The position numbers and the translations under genes were made by a program. The notes under the pieces are model-generated. The model saw only the letters and a program-made list of their open reading frames with translations, had not been told where the DNA came from and searched no databases. A stretch of DNA of 36,814 nucleotides from an uncultured Collinsella sp. (lineage in GTDB: Bacteria > Actinomycetota > Coriobacteriia > Coriobacteriales > Coriobacteriaceae): contig URTP01000001.1 in the NCBI GenBank assembly GCA_900550835.1, positions 1 through 36,814 on the forward strand, given 5' to 3'. Shown here piece after piece: positions 17,401 to 25,165 of the stretch (within the stretch, counting starts at the first letter, position 1; every line of letters starts with the position of its first letter).

Positions 17401-17553
17401 ATGGGTATACGTCGAAAGGGCACGCAGCTTTTCGTGCATTGCCTGAGCGGTGCGCGAAGCAACCAAGCTGTGAGTTTTCTTAAGCGTTCTGGGTATGGCA
17501 GTGTCAAGAATATCGGCGGCATAAGCGGCTACACGGGAAAGGTGGTGCGTTAG
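17401..17553 (+). pseudogene. Truncated rhodanese domain (C-terminal half only)
   Basis: A 50-residue frame beginning MGIRRKGTQLFVHCLSGARS. CLSGAR, with Cys14, is the rhodanese active-site loop, followed by the usual helix and strand (NQAVSFLKRSGYGSVKNIGG) and GYTGKV. A complete rhodanese domain is about 100 residues; the N-terminal half, with the DVR motif, is absent. The frame runs open upstream into the terminator at 17355-17382, so no longer start is convincing. It ends 2 nt before the start of the CoA-disulfide reductase-rhodanese gene. It is probably a remnant, although a translated mini-protein cannot be excluded. Confidence 0.65.
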
Positions 17554-17555
17554 CT

Positions 17556-19247
17556 ATGAAGGTGGTTATCGTTGGAGGCGTCGCGGGCGGAGCATCGGCG
17601 GCCGCACGTTTGCGCAGACTCGACGAGCAGGCCCAAATTGTCATCTTTGAGCGCACGGGTTTTGTATCGTATGCCAACTGTGGGCTTCCGTACTACATTG
17701 GCGGCGTGATAGAAGAAGAGAGCGCATTGACGCTGCAGTCTCCCAAGGGCTTTTGGGATCGCTTTCGCATTGCGGTCAAGACGAGTCACGAGGTGTTTGC
17801 CATCCATCCCAATTCGCATACGGTCGAGGTTCGCAATATGCTGACGGGCGAGGAATTTGTCGAGACGTATGACAAGCTCATCCTGTCGCCGGGTGCAAAG
17901 CCGATTCGCCCTGCGTTGCCGGGCATCGACTCGGATAAAATCTTTAGCCTACGCACCGTTGAGGACACGCTGCGTATTCACAGCTATGTTCGAGAGCGGC
18001 GACCGAGCAGTGCCGTCGTGATCGGCGGCGGCTTCATTGGCGTCGAGACGGCGGAGAATCTGTGCGAGCTGGGGCTCCAGGTGACCCTTCTGCAGCGTCC
18101 CGTCCAGCTTATGAACAACCTGGATTACGACATGGCGACCCTTTTGCATACCGAGGTGCGTGAGCACGGTATCGATCTGCGCCTCAAGGCCGATGTGACA
18201 GGTTTTGAGGAAGTTGATGGCCGCGTTGTCACCCATGTTGCGGGCGATGACCCTATCGGAGCCGATATGGTGCTGCTTGCCATTGGCGTGGCACCTGAGA
18301 GCCATCTAGCGCAAGAGGCGGGGCTCGAACTGGGCATCAAGGGGGCTATTGTGGTCAACGACCGCATGGAGACCTCTGCTGCCGACGTGTATGCCGTGGG
18401 CGATGCCGTGCAGGTCACGCATCAGGTGACCGGCGAGGACGCGGTCATTTCGCTCGCCGGCCCCGCCAACAAGCAGGGGCGTGTCGTCGCCGATGTCATA
18501 GCCGGCATGGACAGCTGCTACCGCGGATCGTTGGGCTCATCGGTTATCAAGGTATTCGACTTGACGGCGGCAAGCACGGGACTATCCGAAAAGGCAGCAC
18601 GCGCGGCGGGAATTGACTGCGACAGCGTGGTCCTGTCGCCCGGTTCGCATGCGGGTTATTATCCGGGTGCAACGCCCATGACCATGAAGGTTGTCTTCGA
18701 GAAGCAGGGATTGCGCCTGCTGGGTGCGCAAATCGTGGGCATCGATGGTGTGGACAAGCGTATCGACGTTCTGGCGACTGCCATCCAGGCAGGCATGCGC
18801 GGCGATAGGCTTAAGGATTTGGACCTAGCATACGCGCCGCCGTATTCATCGGCGAAGGATCCCGTCAATATGGCGGGCTTTATGATCGAGAACCTCAATC
18901 GCGGCATACTGGCGCAGTGGCATTGGGAGGATGAGCCCAACTTGTCACGCGATGGCAGCGTGCGGCTGCTCGATGTTCGTACGGAAGGGGAGTATGAGCG
19001 CGGGCATATCGATGGTTTCGTAAACATTCCCGTCGATGATCTGCGCAATCGCCTGAGCGAGCTCGACCGGGCCAAGCCGGTCTACGTGATTTGCCAGAGC
19101 GGCATTCGCAGCTACATTGCTTGCCGCATTTTGGCGCAGCATGGCTTTGAGTGCTTTAACTTCTCGGGCGGCTATCGCTTCTTTGCAGCCGTGACTGAGG
19201 CTCGCCGCGGCAGCGCTAACGTTATGCCGTGCGGGCTCGAAAAGTAG
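17556..19247 (+). CDS. CoA-disulfide reductase fused to a rhodanese domain
   Basis: 563 residues. Residues 1-445 form an FAD/NAD(P)-dependent pyridine nucleotide-disulfide oxidoreductase: Rossmann VVIVGGVAGGASAAARLRR, active-site Cys42 in FVSYANCGLPYYIGG, the second nucleotide site VVIGGGFIGVETAENL and FAD motif VYAVGDA. Residues about 463-563 are a rhodanese with LLDVRTEGEYERGHI and Cys513 in VICQSGIRS. The CoADR-rhodanese architecture reduces CoA disulfide, persulfide or polysulfide using NAD(P)H and handles sulfane sulfur in the cytoplasm. It follows the truncated rhodanese by 2 nt and lies downstream of the redox operon and its terminator. A palindromic repeat begins 13 nt after the stop. 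Confidence 0.93.
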   Translation: MKVVIVGGVAGGASAAARLRRLDEQAQIVIFERTGFVSYANCGLPYYIGGVIEEESALTLQSPKGFWDRFRIAVKTSHEVFAIHPNSHTVEVRNMLTGEEFVETYDKLILSPGAKPIRPALPGIDSDKIFSLRTVEDTLRIHSYVRERRPSSAVVIGGGFIGVETAENLCELGLQVTLLQRPVQLMNNLDYDMATLLHTEVREHGIDLRLKADVTGFEEVDGRVVTHVAGDDPIGADMVLLAIGVAPESHLAQEAGLELGIKGAIVVNDRMETSAADVYAVGDAVQVTHQVTGEDAVISLAGPANKQGRVVADVIAGMDSCYRGSLGSSVIKVFDLTAASTGLSEKAARAAGIDCDSVVLSPGSHAGYYPGATPMTMKVVFEKQGLRLLGAQIVGIDGVDKRIDVLATAIQAGMRGDRLKDLDLAYAPPYSSAKDPVNMAGFMIENLNRGILAQWHWEDEPNLSRDGSVRLLDVRTEGEYERGHIDGFVNIPVDDLRNRLSELDRAKPVYVICQSGIRSYIACRILAQHGFECFNFSGGYRFFAAVTEARRGSANVMPCGLEK

Positions 19248-19259
19248 CGCGCATTGGAA

Positions 19260-19288
19260 TGTGACAAAGTGACAGCCTCTTTGTCGCA
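19260..19288. repeat. 29-nt palindromic repeat, copy A
   Basis: Begins TGTGACAAAG and ends CTTTGTCGCA. It is related in sequence and length to copies at 22721-22749 and 34705-34733. It lies 13 nt after the CoA-disulfide reductase stop. The rest of 19248-19468 holds no gene or clear promoter that I can support. Confidence 0.8.
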
Positions 19289-19468
19289 TCGGGGATGTTA
19301 TATGCGGGATGGTGCGCCATGCGGCGTGCTGTCCCGTTCGTTTTTTGGCGCGGTTCGTTACATTCCTCACTGGTATCGGCCAAAAATGAGGATAGAGTAG
19401 GACAAACGCGCCGAACGTGAACGGCGGGGGAGCGGGCGAGCGCGCCCGCGCGAGAGAGGTTGCCGTCC

Positions 19469-22400
19469 ATGCTGGATCTCAGAGTTATTTGCAAAAGGTA
19501 CGTTACGCAGTCGTTTACGCAGGTAGCGCTCGACAGCGTAAGCCTGTCTTTTCGCGATAACGAGTTCGTAGCCATCCTGGGTCCCTCGGGTTCGGGTAAA
19601 ACTACGATGCTCAACGTCATTGGTGGACTCGACCATTTCGATTCTGGCGATCTGCTGATCGATGGCATCTCGACCAAGGACTTCAGCGACCGCGATTGGG
19701 ACGCCTATCGTAACAATCGCATCGGCTTTGTGTTCCAGAGCTATAACCTCATTCCGCATCAGACCATTTTGGAAAACGTGGAATTGGCGCTTACACTCAC
19801 GGGCGTGGGACATGCCGAGCGCCGCCAGCGTGCGCGTAAGGCGCTCGAGGCGGTTGGTCTGGGCGAGCACGTTGACAAACGCCCGAACCAGCTTTCGGGC
19901 GGGCAGATGCAGCGCGTGGCCATTGCCCGCGCCTTGATCAACGACCCCGAAATCGTGCTGGCTGACGAGCCGACCGGCGCCTTGGACTCAACGACATCCG
20001 TGCAGGTTATGGGTTTGCTCAAGGATGTTGCGCGCGATCGTTTGGTCATCATGGTCACGCACAATCCCGAGTTGGCATACAGGTACGCCACGCGCATCGT
20101 CACACTGGCGGACGGCAAGATCACCGACGATTCAGATCCCTTTGATGCTGCCGAGGCCGCGCGTCGCGAGGCCAAGCCCACGCGCAAAACCTCGATGAGC
20201 TTTATGACGGCGCTGGGGCTTTCTGCCCGAAACCTCATGACCAAGAAGGGCCGCACGGCCATGACGGCCTTTGCGGGCTCGATTGGCATTATCGGCATCG
20301 CAGCGATCCTGGCGCTGTCCAACGGCGTAAACGGCTACATCAAAAAGGTCGAGGAGGACACGCTCTCGAGCTACCCGCTCACGATTTCCAAGCAAGATTA
20401 CGACCTGTCGTCCATGATGGGCGGGCATGGGGCTACGGATGATGAGGTGTCCGAGGGCGAGGATTCATCCGACGCCGCCGGTGGCAAAGATAAGGGAACC
20501 GATAAGATCCCTGTGGTCACGGCCGTAAAAGACATGTTCGCAAGCGTTAAATCTAACGATATGACGAGCTTTAAGGCATGGCTCGATGCCGGGGGCGACG
20601 GGATCAATAAAGAGGGCAAGGCTATCCAGTACGGCTATGGCGTGACGCCGGTTGTCTATCGTGCGGGCAAGGGCGATGAGAAACCTGTCCGGCTCGTACC
20701 CAACGCTATGACCGAGGCCATGAGCGGCGGCGCGAGTTCGGCGGCGACGGTGAACATGGAATCCATGGGAACGTCGGTCTTTAACGAGATGATTGACGAC
20801 CAGAGCCTGCTCGACAGCCAGTACGATGTCGTTGCCGGCCATTGGCCTACGTCTGCTAACGAAGCCGTAATGGTGCTTTCGAGCCGCGGCACGGTGGGCG
20901 ATTACACGCTCTACAGCATCGGTGCGCTGGATATCGATGAGCTCAACGACCTGGTTAACAGCGCCATGGCGGCCGACGGCAAGGTCGAGACGCCCAAGGC
21001 CGGCACCGACTTTACCTACGACGATGCGCTGTCCACGACGTTTAAGGTGCTGTCGCCGTCCGATGCCTATCGCAAAAACGAAGAGACCGGCATGTGGACT
21101 GACATGTCTGGCGATGCCGACTTTATGGCGGCCAAGGTTGCCGACGGCATTGACGTGCGCATTGTGGGCGTGGTGCGACCCAACGAGACGGCCAACGCGA
21201 GCGCGTTGTCCCCGGGCATTGCCTATACGCATGCGCTGACTCGCCAGCTTATGGAACGCGCTGCCAATTCGCAGATTGTGCAAGAGCAGCTTGCCCACCC
21301 CGAGACGGATGTCTTTACGGGCAAAACCTTCGACGAGCTGCAAGGCGAGGCCAAGCAGGGCGTGGATCTGGGCAGTATGTTCAGCGTGGACGAGGCGACG
21401 CTCAAAAGTGCGTTCTCGTTCGATGCATCTGCGCTCTCGGGCGCGGCGGGCGGTGTCGACCTTTCTGGTATCGATTTGTCCGGGCTGAACATTGACCTTT
21501 CGGGCGTTGGTAAGGACATCGACTTTAGTGACATCATGGCCAAAGCGCCGGCCCCCGATTTCTCGGGTATCTTTGACGGTCTGGAACTTACGCTCGAGCA
21601 AATGCAGCAGGCGGGAACACTAGCCAACCAGCTGTTTGAGGGCTTTTTGCAGTCTGATCAGTTTAAGGCCCTGACGCCCGAAGATCTTAAAGACGCGTCA
21701 AAGCTTGCCGCCGCATTCTCGGCGTATCTTGAGAATGATGCCGCAGCCCAGCGATGCCTGGCTCAGCTCAAGGCGCTGGGCGGCGATGCCCTAGCCGAGC
21801 GCCTGCAGCAGGCGATGACCGACTATGTGCAAAAGCAGCTGGCTCCGTATCTGCAGCAGGCTATGGATCAGGTGATGAAGGCAATCAGCGAGCAGATAGC
21901 GTCGACGGTATCGTCCCAGCTCAAGGCGGGCGCGGCAGGGCTCATGGGCCAGATGGCGACGCAGATGTCATCGAGTTTTGCCAACCTGGCGAGCGCTATG
22001 CGTGTGGATGCGAGCGCCTTTGCGCGTGCCATCCATTTCAACATGGACGCCGAGGACCTGAGTTCGCTCATGATGAGCTATGCCAAGGCGTCGAAGCTCA
22101 CCTACGACAACAATCTGACCACGTTGGGCTATGCGGACGAGGCAGACCCCATCTCGGTCAAGATTTTCCCGCGCGACTTTGAGGCCAAGGAGCGCGTGCT
22201 CGATCACATCGACGCGTACAACAAGCAGGTCAAAGCCGCTGGTCACGATGAGCAGGCAATCTCGTATACCGACTACATGGGCATCATCATGGGCTCGGTG
22301 ACCGACATCGTGAATACTATCAGCTTGGTGCTCATCGCATTCGTGAGTATCAGTTTGGTGGTGAGCTCCATCATGATCGGCATCATCACCTACATCAGCG

Positions 22401-22720
22401 TGCTGGAGCGCAAAAAGGAGATTGGCATCCTGCGCGCGATCGGCGCGTCAAAGCGCAACGTGGCCAACGTATTCAATGCCGAGACCTTTATCGAAGGCCT
22501 CATCGCTGGCGTCTTTGCTATTGTCGTCGTGGTGGCCGTGAGCTTTCCGGTTAATGCCTGGGCGCTTGCGGCCAAGCAGGTGCCCAACCTGATGAGCCTG
22601 CCCGTTCAAGACGCGCTGATGCTCATTGTAATTTCGGTGCTGCTGACGGTCGTTGCCGGCCTGCTGCCGGCTCGCAGCGCATCCAAGAAAGACCCTGTGG
22701 AAGCCCTACGCTCCGAATAA
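19469..22720 (+). CDS. MacB/FtsX-type ABC transporter, ATPase fused to permease
   Basis: 1083 residues from the ATG at 19469, preceded by AGAGAGG; a TTG three codons upstream is less likely. Residues 1-220 are a MacB/LolD-type ATPase: Walker A G38PSGSGKT45, LSGGQ at 142-146, Walker B ADEPTG. A membrane helix follows (about 264-286), then an extracytoplasmic domain of about 640 residues and three C-terminal helices (from about 945) of the FtsX type, ending PARSASKKDPVEALRSE. Transporters of this type export peptides, antibiotics or lipids, or act in mechanotransmission. The extracytoplasmic region is unusually long and contains pentad-like repeats (LSGIDLSGLNIDLSG) and a Gln/Ala-rich helical stretch. 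It is a single-gene unit; the substrate is unknown. Confidence 0.9.
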   Translation: MLDLRVICKRYVTQSFTQVALDSVSLSFRDNEFVAILGPSGSGKTTMLNVIGGLDHFDSGDLLIDGISTKDFSDRDWDAYRNNRIGFVFQSYNLIPHQTILENVELALTLTGVGHAERRQRARKALEAVGLGEHVDKRPNQLSGGQMQRVAIARALINDPEIVLADEPTGALDSTTSVQVMGLLKDVARDRLVIMVTHNPELAYRYATRIVTLADGKITDDSDPFDAAEAARREAKPTRKTSMSFMTALGLSARNLMTKKGRTAMTAFAGSIGIIGIAAILALSNGVNGYIKKVEEDTLSSYPLTISKQDYDLSSMMGGHGATDDEVSEGEDSSDAAGGKDKGTDKIPVVTAVKDMFASVKSNDMTSFKAWLDAGGDGINKEGKAIQYGYGVTPVVYRAGKGDEKPVRLVPNAMTEAMSGGASSAATVNMESMGTSVFNEMIDDQSLLDSQYDVVAGHWPTSANEAVMVLSSRGTVGDYTLYSIGALDIDELNDLVNSAMAADGKVETPKAGTDFTYDDALSTTFKVLSPSDAYRKNEETGMWTDMSGDADFMAAKVADGIDVRIVGVVRPNETANASALSPGIAYTHALTRQLMERAANSQIVQEQLAHPETDVFTGKTFDELQGEAKQGVDLGSMFSVDEATLKSAFSFDASALSGAAGGVDLSGIDLSGLNIDLSGVGKDIDFSDIMAKAPAPDFSGIFDGLELTLEQMQQAGTLANQLFEGFLQSDQFKALTPEDLKDASKLAAAFSAYLENDAAAQRCLAQLKALGGDALAERLQQAMTDYVQKQLAPYLQQAMDQVMKAISEQIASTVSSQLKAGAAGLMGQMATQMSSSFANLASAMRVDASAFARAIHFNMDAEDLSSLMMSYAKASKLTYDNNLTTLGYADEADPISVKIFPRDFEAKERVLDHIDAYNKQVKAAGHDEQAISYTDYMGIIMGSVTDIVNTISLVLIAFVSISLVVSSIMIGIITYISVLERKKEIGILRAIGASKRNVANVFNAETFIEGLIAGVFAIVVVVAVSFPVNAWALAAKQVPNLMSLPVQDALMLIVISVLLTVVAGLLPARSASKKDPVEALRSE

Positions 22721-22749
22721 TGTGACAAAGGGACAGTCCCTTTGTCACA
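22721..22749. repeat. 29-nt palindromic repeat, copy B (perfect)
   Basis: Arms TGTGACAAAGGGA and TCCCTTTGTCACA (13 bp each, perfect) flank CAG. It abuts the stop codon of the ABC transporter gene directly and may act as its terminator or 3' stabiliser. Related copies lie at 19260 and 34705. Confidence 0.9.
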
Positions 22750-22804
22750 TTGGGGGCCCAATTACCGTTCGGCACGTTAAGGGTCCCCGCTCCCCGCTTA
22801 ACAC

Positions 22805-22852
22805 TTGACGAAGAATCTCCATCTTTATATACCTATCGGTAGGCATATAGGT
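22805..22852 (+). promoter_or_regulatory. Promoter and TetR-type operator of the first MFS gene
   Basis: TTGACG (22805-22810), a 17-bp spacer and TATACC (22828-22833) form a good sigma-70-type promoter. Overlapping the -10 is ACCTAT (22831-22836), which pairs with ATAGGT (22847-22852). Between them, CGGTAGGC differs by one base from the half-site of the perfect operator at 25068-25085. Control by the nearby TetR protein is inferred from that similarity. Confidence 0.65.
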
Positions 22853-22879
22853 TGCATTGCCGATAGAAACGGAGTAACC

Positions 22880-24160
22880 ATGACTCTCATCGCACCAGCC
22901 GAAAAGGACCGCCCCCGTGAGAGCGGCGCATTTGCTTGGATTGTCGTTATTGCGCTCGGTTTAATGTCTGCGGGAACAACCGGCACCTACAGCATCATTG
23001 CCGGCTCATTCATCGCTCCTGTATGTGAAGACCTGGGCTTTGACTACACTTCTTTCTCTTTCTATTTCACCGCGATTCTTCTTGGCCTTGCGCTTGGGCT
23101 TCCGCTTTTGAGTCGTTTCATTCCAAAAGTAATCGGCAAACCATGGCATATTTGCGTTGAACTCGTCCTTATTGCCGCCGGCGCCGCAATGGCGTTCTAC
23201 ACCGAGGTCTGGATGTTCATCGTCTCCGCCGCAGTGATCGGCATCTGCTTTTCGTTCACAACGGGTGTCTGCATGTCCGATGTCATTGACCAATGGTTCA
23301 GTAAATCGTCTGGTCTTGCCATCGGCCTTGCGTGGGGCGTTAATTCTCTCTGCACGCTGCTATTGAGTCCTGTCATTACACTGGTCATCGAGCAGCAAGG
23401 CTGGCGTACGGGTTACATCGTACTTGCGGCCGTTTCTGCAGCCATGATATTGCCCACAAGCGCATTTATCATTCGCCTTAAGCCTTCTGATCGCAATATG
23501 CTTCCGTACGGAGAGACTACCTCCGAAACCCATGAGAGCTACAGCGCCGATGAAAAGGAAGATGTCTCTTCGGGCATGGCGCTCCGCGATGCCGCGAAAA
23601 CGCCATCTTTTATTCTCTGTGCCCTTCTGCTCTGCGTGGCGCAACTCACCTGCTGCATGAACCAGCTGTTCCCGACCTATGCAAGCGAGGTCGGCTTCAA
23701 TCCCATCGTGGGAAGCCTAATGGTTTCGGCGGCCTCGCTCTCCGATATCTTCCTAAATCCCTTCGTAGGCAAAACATGCGACAAGCTCGGTGCTATTAAA
23801 GCAACGGTCGCATGGACGGGAGTCAGCATTCTTTCATTCCTACTTCTCATCTTTGGCGGAAGCAACGAGACCGTTTCCATCATCGCGGCCGGCGTAAACG
23901 ACGTCATGTTCGCCATCGTTGGAACTGCAATGCCGATGATTCTCCTCTCGCTCTTCGGATCACGCGATTTTGGAAGGATCTATTCGATTATTTGCTCAGC
24001 GGGCTATGTTGTCGGAGCTTTCGGAATGCCAGTCATGATGAAGGTTTACGGTATGGCAGGGTCTTTCCAAGGAGTATTCGTCTTCTGTATCATCTGCAAC
24101 CTTCTGATTGCGACATTTGCTTTAGTTTCCGGTCTCCTCAATAAGACTACCGCGAAATAA
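22880..24160 (+). CDS. MFS transporter, OFA (oxalate/formate antiporter)-like, copy 1
   Basis: 426 residues from the ATG at 22880, with CGGAG six bases upstream; the open frame before it covers the operator. About twelve membrane helices are evident, with MSAGTTGTYSIIAGSFIAPV near the start and the MFS motif IDQWFSKSSGLAIGLAWG in the middle. The central loop (about residues 205-235) is acidic. It is a clear paralogue of the carrier at 27602-28867, sharing long blocks such as TACTFYTEVWMF-like FYTEVWMF, QLTCCMNQLFPTYA and FGMPVMMKVY. OFA-type carriers commonly move carboxylates or exchange substrate for product. Its promoter carries a TetR-type site, and the TetR gene is convergent downstream. 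By eye the base composition is less GC-rich than in the neighbouring genes. Confidence 0.88.
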   Translation: MTLIAPAEKDRPRESGAFAWIVVIALGLMSAGTTGTYSIIAGSFIAPVCEDLGFDYTSFSFYFTAILLGLALGLPLLSRFIPKVIGKPWHICVELVLIAAGAAMAFYTEVWMFIVSAAVIGICFSFTTGVCMSDVIDQWFSKSSGLAIGLAWGVNSLCTLLLSPVITLVIEQQGWRTGYIVLAAVSAAMILPTSAFIIRLKPSDRNMLPYGETTSETHESYSADEKEDVSSGMALRDAAKTPSFILCALLLCVAQLTCCMNQLFPTYASEVGFNPIVGSLMVSAASLSDIFLNPFVGKTCDKLGAIKATVAWTGVSILSFLLLIFGGSNETVSIIAAGVNDVMFAIVGTAMPMILLSLFGSRDFGRIYSIICSAGYVVGAFGMPVMMKVYGMAGSFQGVFVFCIICNLLIATFALVSGLLNKTTAK

Positions 24161-24213
24161 CCTGACCAACGAACTGCCCTTCAGCCCTGTCATTTGTCTC
24201 CGCAAGTTAAAAC

Positions 24214-24258
24214 GAAATTGGGGCCGATTCCAACATAGCTGGAATCGGCCCCAATTTC
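24214..24258. terminator. Bidirectional terminator between MFS 1 and tetR
   Basis: A perfect 19-bp stem, GAAATTGGGGCCGATTCCA pairing with its complement, has a 7-nt loop (24233-24239). A-rich and T-rich flanks lie on either side between the two convergent genes. Sequence 24259-24362 holds no gene I can support. Confidence 0.9.
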
Positions 24259-24362
24259 TATTCAACAACTTTTGCAATCATCGCGAACACGGGTTTCGAA
24301 CCATTCCGCGACCCCGCAAGTCGTCGCATCGCGCTTGCCAAGGTGCCTCTGTTATTACGCGC

Positions 24363-24926
24363 CTATTTAAACATGAGTTCGACGATCCCTGCCCAAACAG
24401 CCTTTTCATCGATGTCTTCATCTTGGGCAACGGTATTGCTCGCTCCCTCAAGTACGGTGTAAAGAATCTGCACGTACAGCATGACGTCTGTTTCATCGGA
24501 AAACGCGCCAATTTCTAGGCCATGGAGAAGGATGTCTTTAAGCGCGTCCATAGTTCGGTTGATCGCCGTTGCCTGACGTTCCTGAACTGCAGGGATTCGA
24601 TTTGCCTGAATACTGACCTCGGCCAGCACGCGACGGCGCTTTTCATCACTACGATAGCCACCTATAACCGAATTGCCGAGCTCGATAAGCGCCGCCTTGA
24701 ATCCGTCCCTATCGACTATTAGCGAGTAGTCGCGCTGATAGTCGATAGTCGGAAACATACTATCTAAGAGCGTGGTGAAAATATCCTCTTTAGAGGGAAA
24801 GTAGTAGTACACCGATGGCTTGGATATACCGACACGGTCGCAGATTTTTCCAATGGACGCCTTGTCGTAACCGACTTCTGCCACAAGATCATACATTGCG
24901 TCCAATATTTTTCCCTTTGTGCTCAC
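24363..24926 (-). CDS. TetR/AcrR-family transcriptional regulator
   Basis: 187 residues from a GTG at 24926. The N-terminal HTH is typical: ASIGKICDRVGISKPSVYYYF followed by PSKEDIFTTLLD. The C-terminal ligand-binding part is helical. The gene is divergent from the deiminase operon and convergent with MFS copy 1. The perfect palindrome at 25068-25085 and a minus-strand TATAAT at 25060-25055 suggest autoregulation together with control of the deiminase operon. The inducer is probably the substrate or a product of the pathway; that is inference. Confidence 0.9.
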   Translation of the reverse strand: MSTKGKILDAMYDLVAEVGYDKASIGKICDRVGISKPSVYYYFPSKEDIFTTLLDSMFPTIDYQRDYSLIVDRDGFKAALIELGNSVIGGYRSDEKRRRVLAEVSIQANRIPAVQERQATAINRTMDALKDILLHGLEIGAFSDETDVMLYVQILYTVLEGASNTVAQDEDIDEKAVWAGIVELMFK

Positions 24927-25025
24927 GCTTCACTTCTCCATTGCAAATCACTTCCGCATTGCCAACATTATTAAGAATGGCAACGGAACATCAATTCGTG
25001 TCCAAACACGACCACTATAAACGGT

Positions 25026-25087
25026 GAACGGTAGGTATCGACAGGCGAATGGCAATTATACAAAAACACCTACCGAACGGTAGGTAT
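25026..25087. promoter_or_regulatory. TetR operator and tetR/deiminase divergent control region
   Basis: ACCTACCGAACGGTAGGT at 25068-25085 is a perfect 18-bp palindrome. The 13-mer GAACGGTAGGTAT occurs twice as a direct repeat, at 25026-25038 and 25075-25087, so there is one full site and one extra half-site. A minus-strand -10 TATAAT (25060-25055) lies between them, and the palindrome covers its -35 region. TATAGT at 25085-25090 is a weak plus-strand -10 candidate. A related half-site lies over the promoter of the first MFS gene at 22838. Confidence 0.8.
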
Positions 25088-25165
25088 AGTAGTACTATAG
25101 CTGGTGTAACCCCGCTATTGTCGCGGCCGGACAGCATTGCGGGAAACCCGACGGAAGGACCAACC

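Noticed and set aside
22750..22804. GTTAAG/CTTAAC dyad before the first MFS promoter
   Set aside because: Short arms and long spacer; it may be chance, and the promoter/operator just downstream explains the regulation better.
24270..24330. tRNA-like GGTTTCGAACC sequence near the end of tetR
   Set aside because: It resembles a T-loop, but the flanking bases do not form T or acceptor stems on either strand; not called a tRNA or attachment site.
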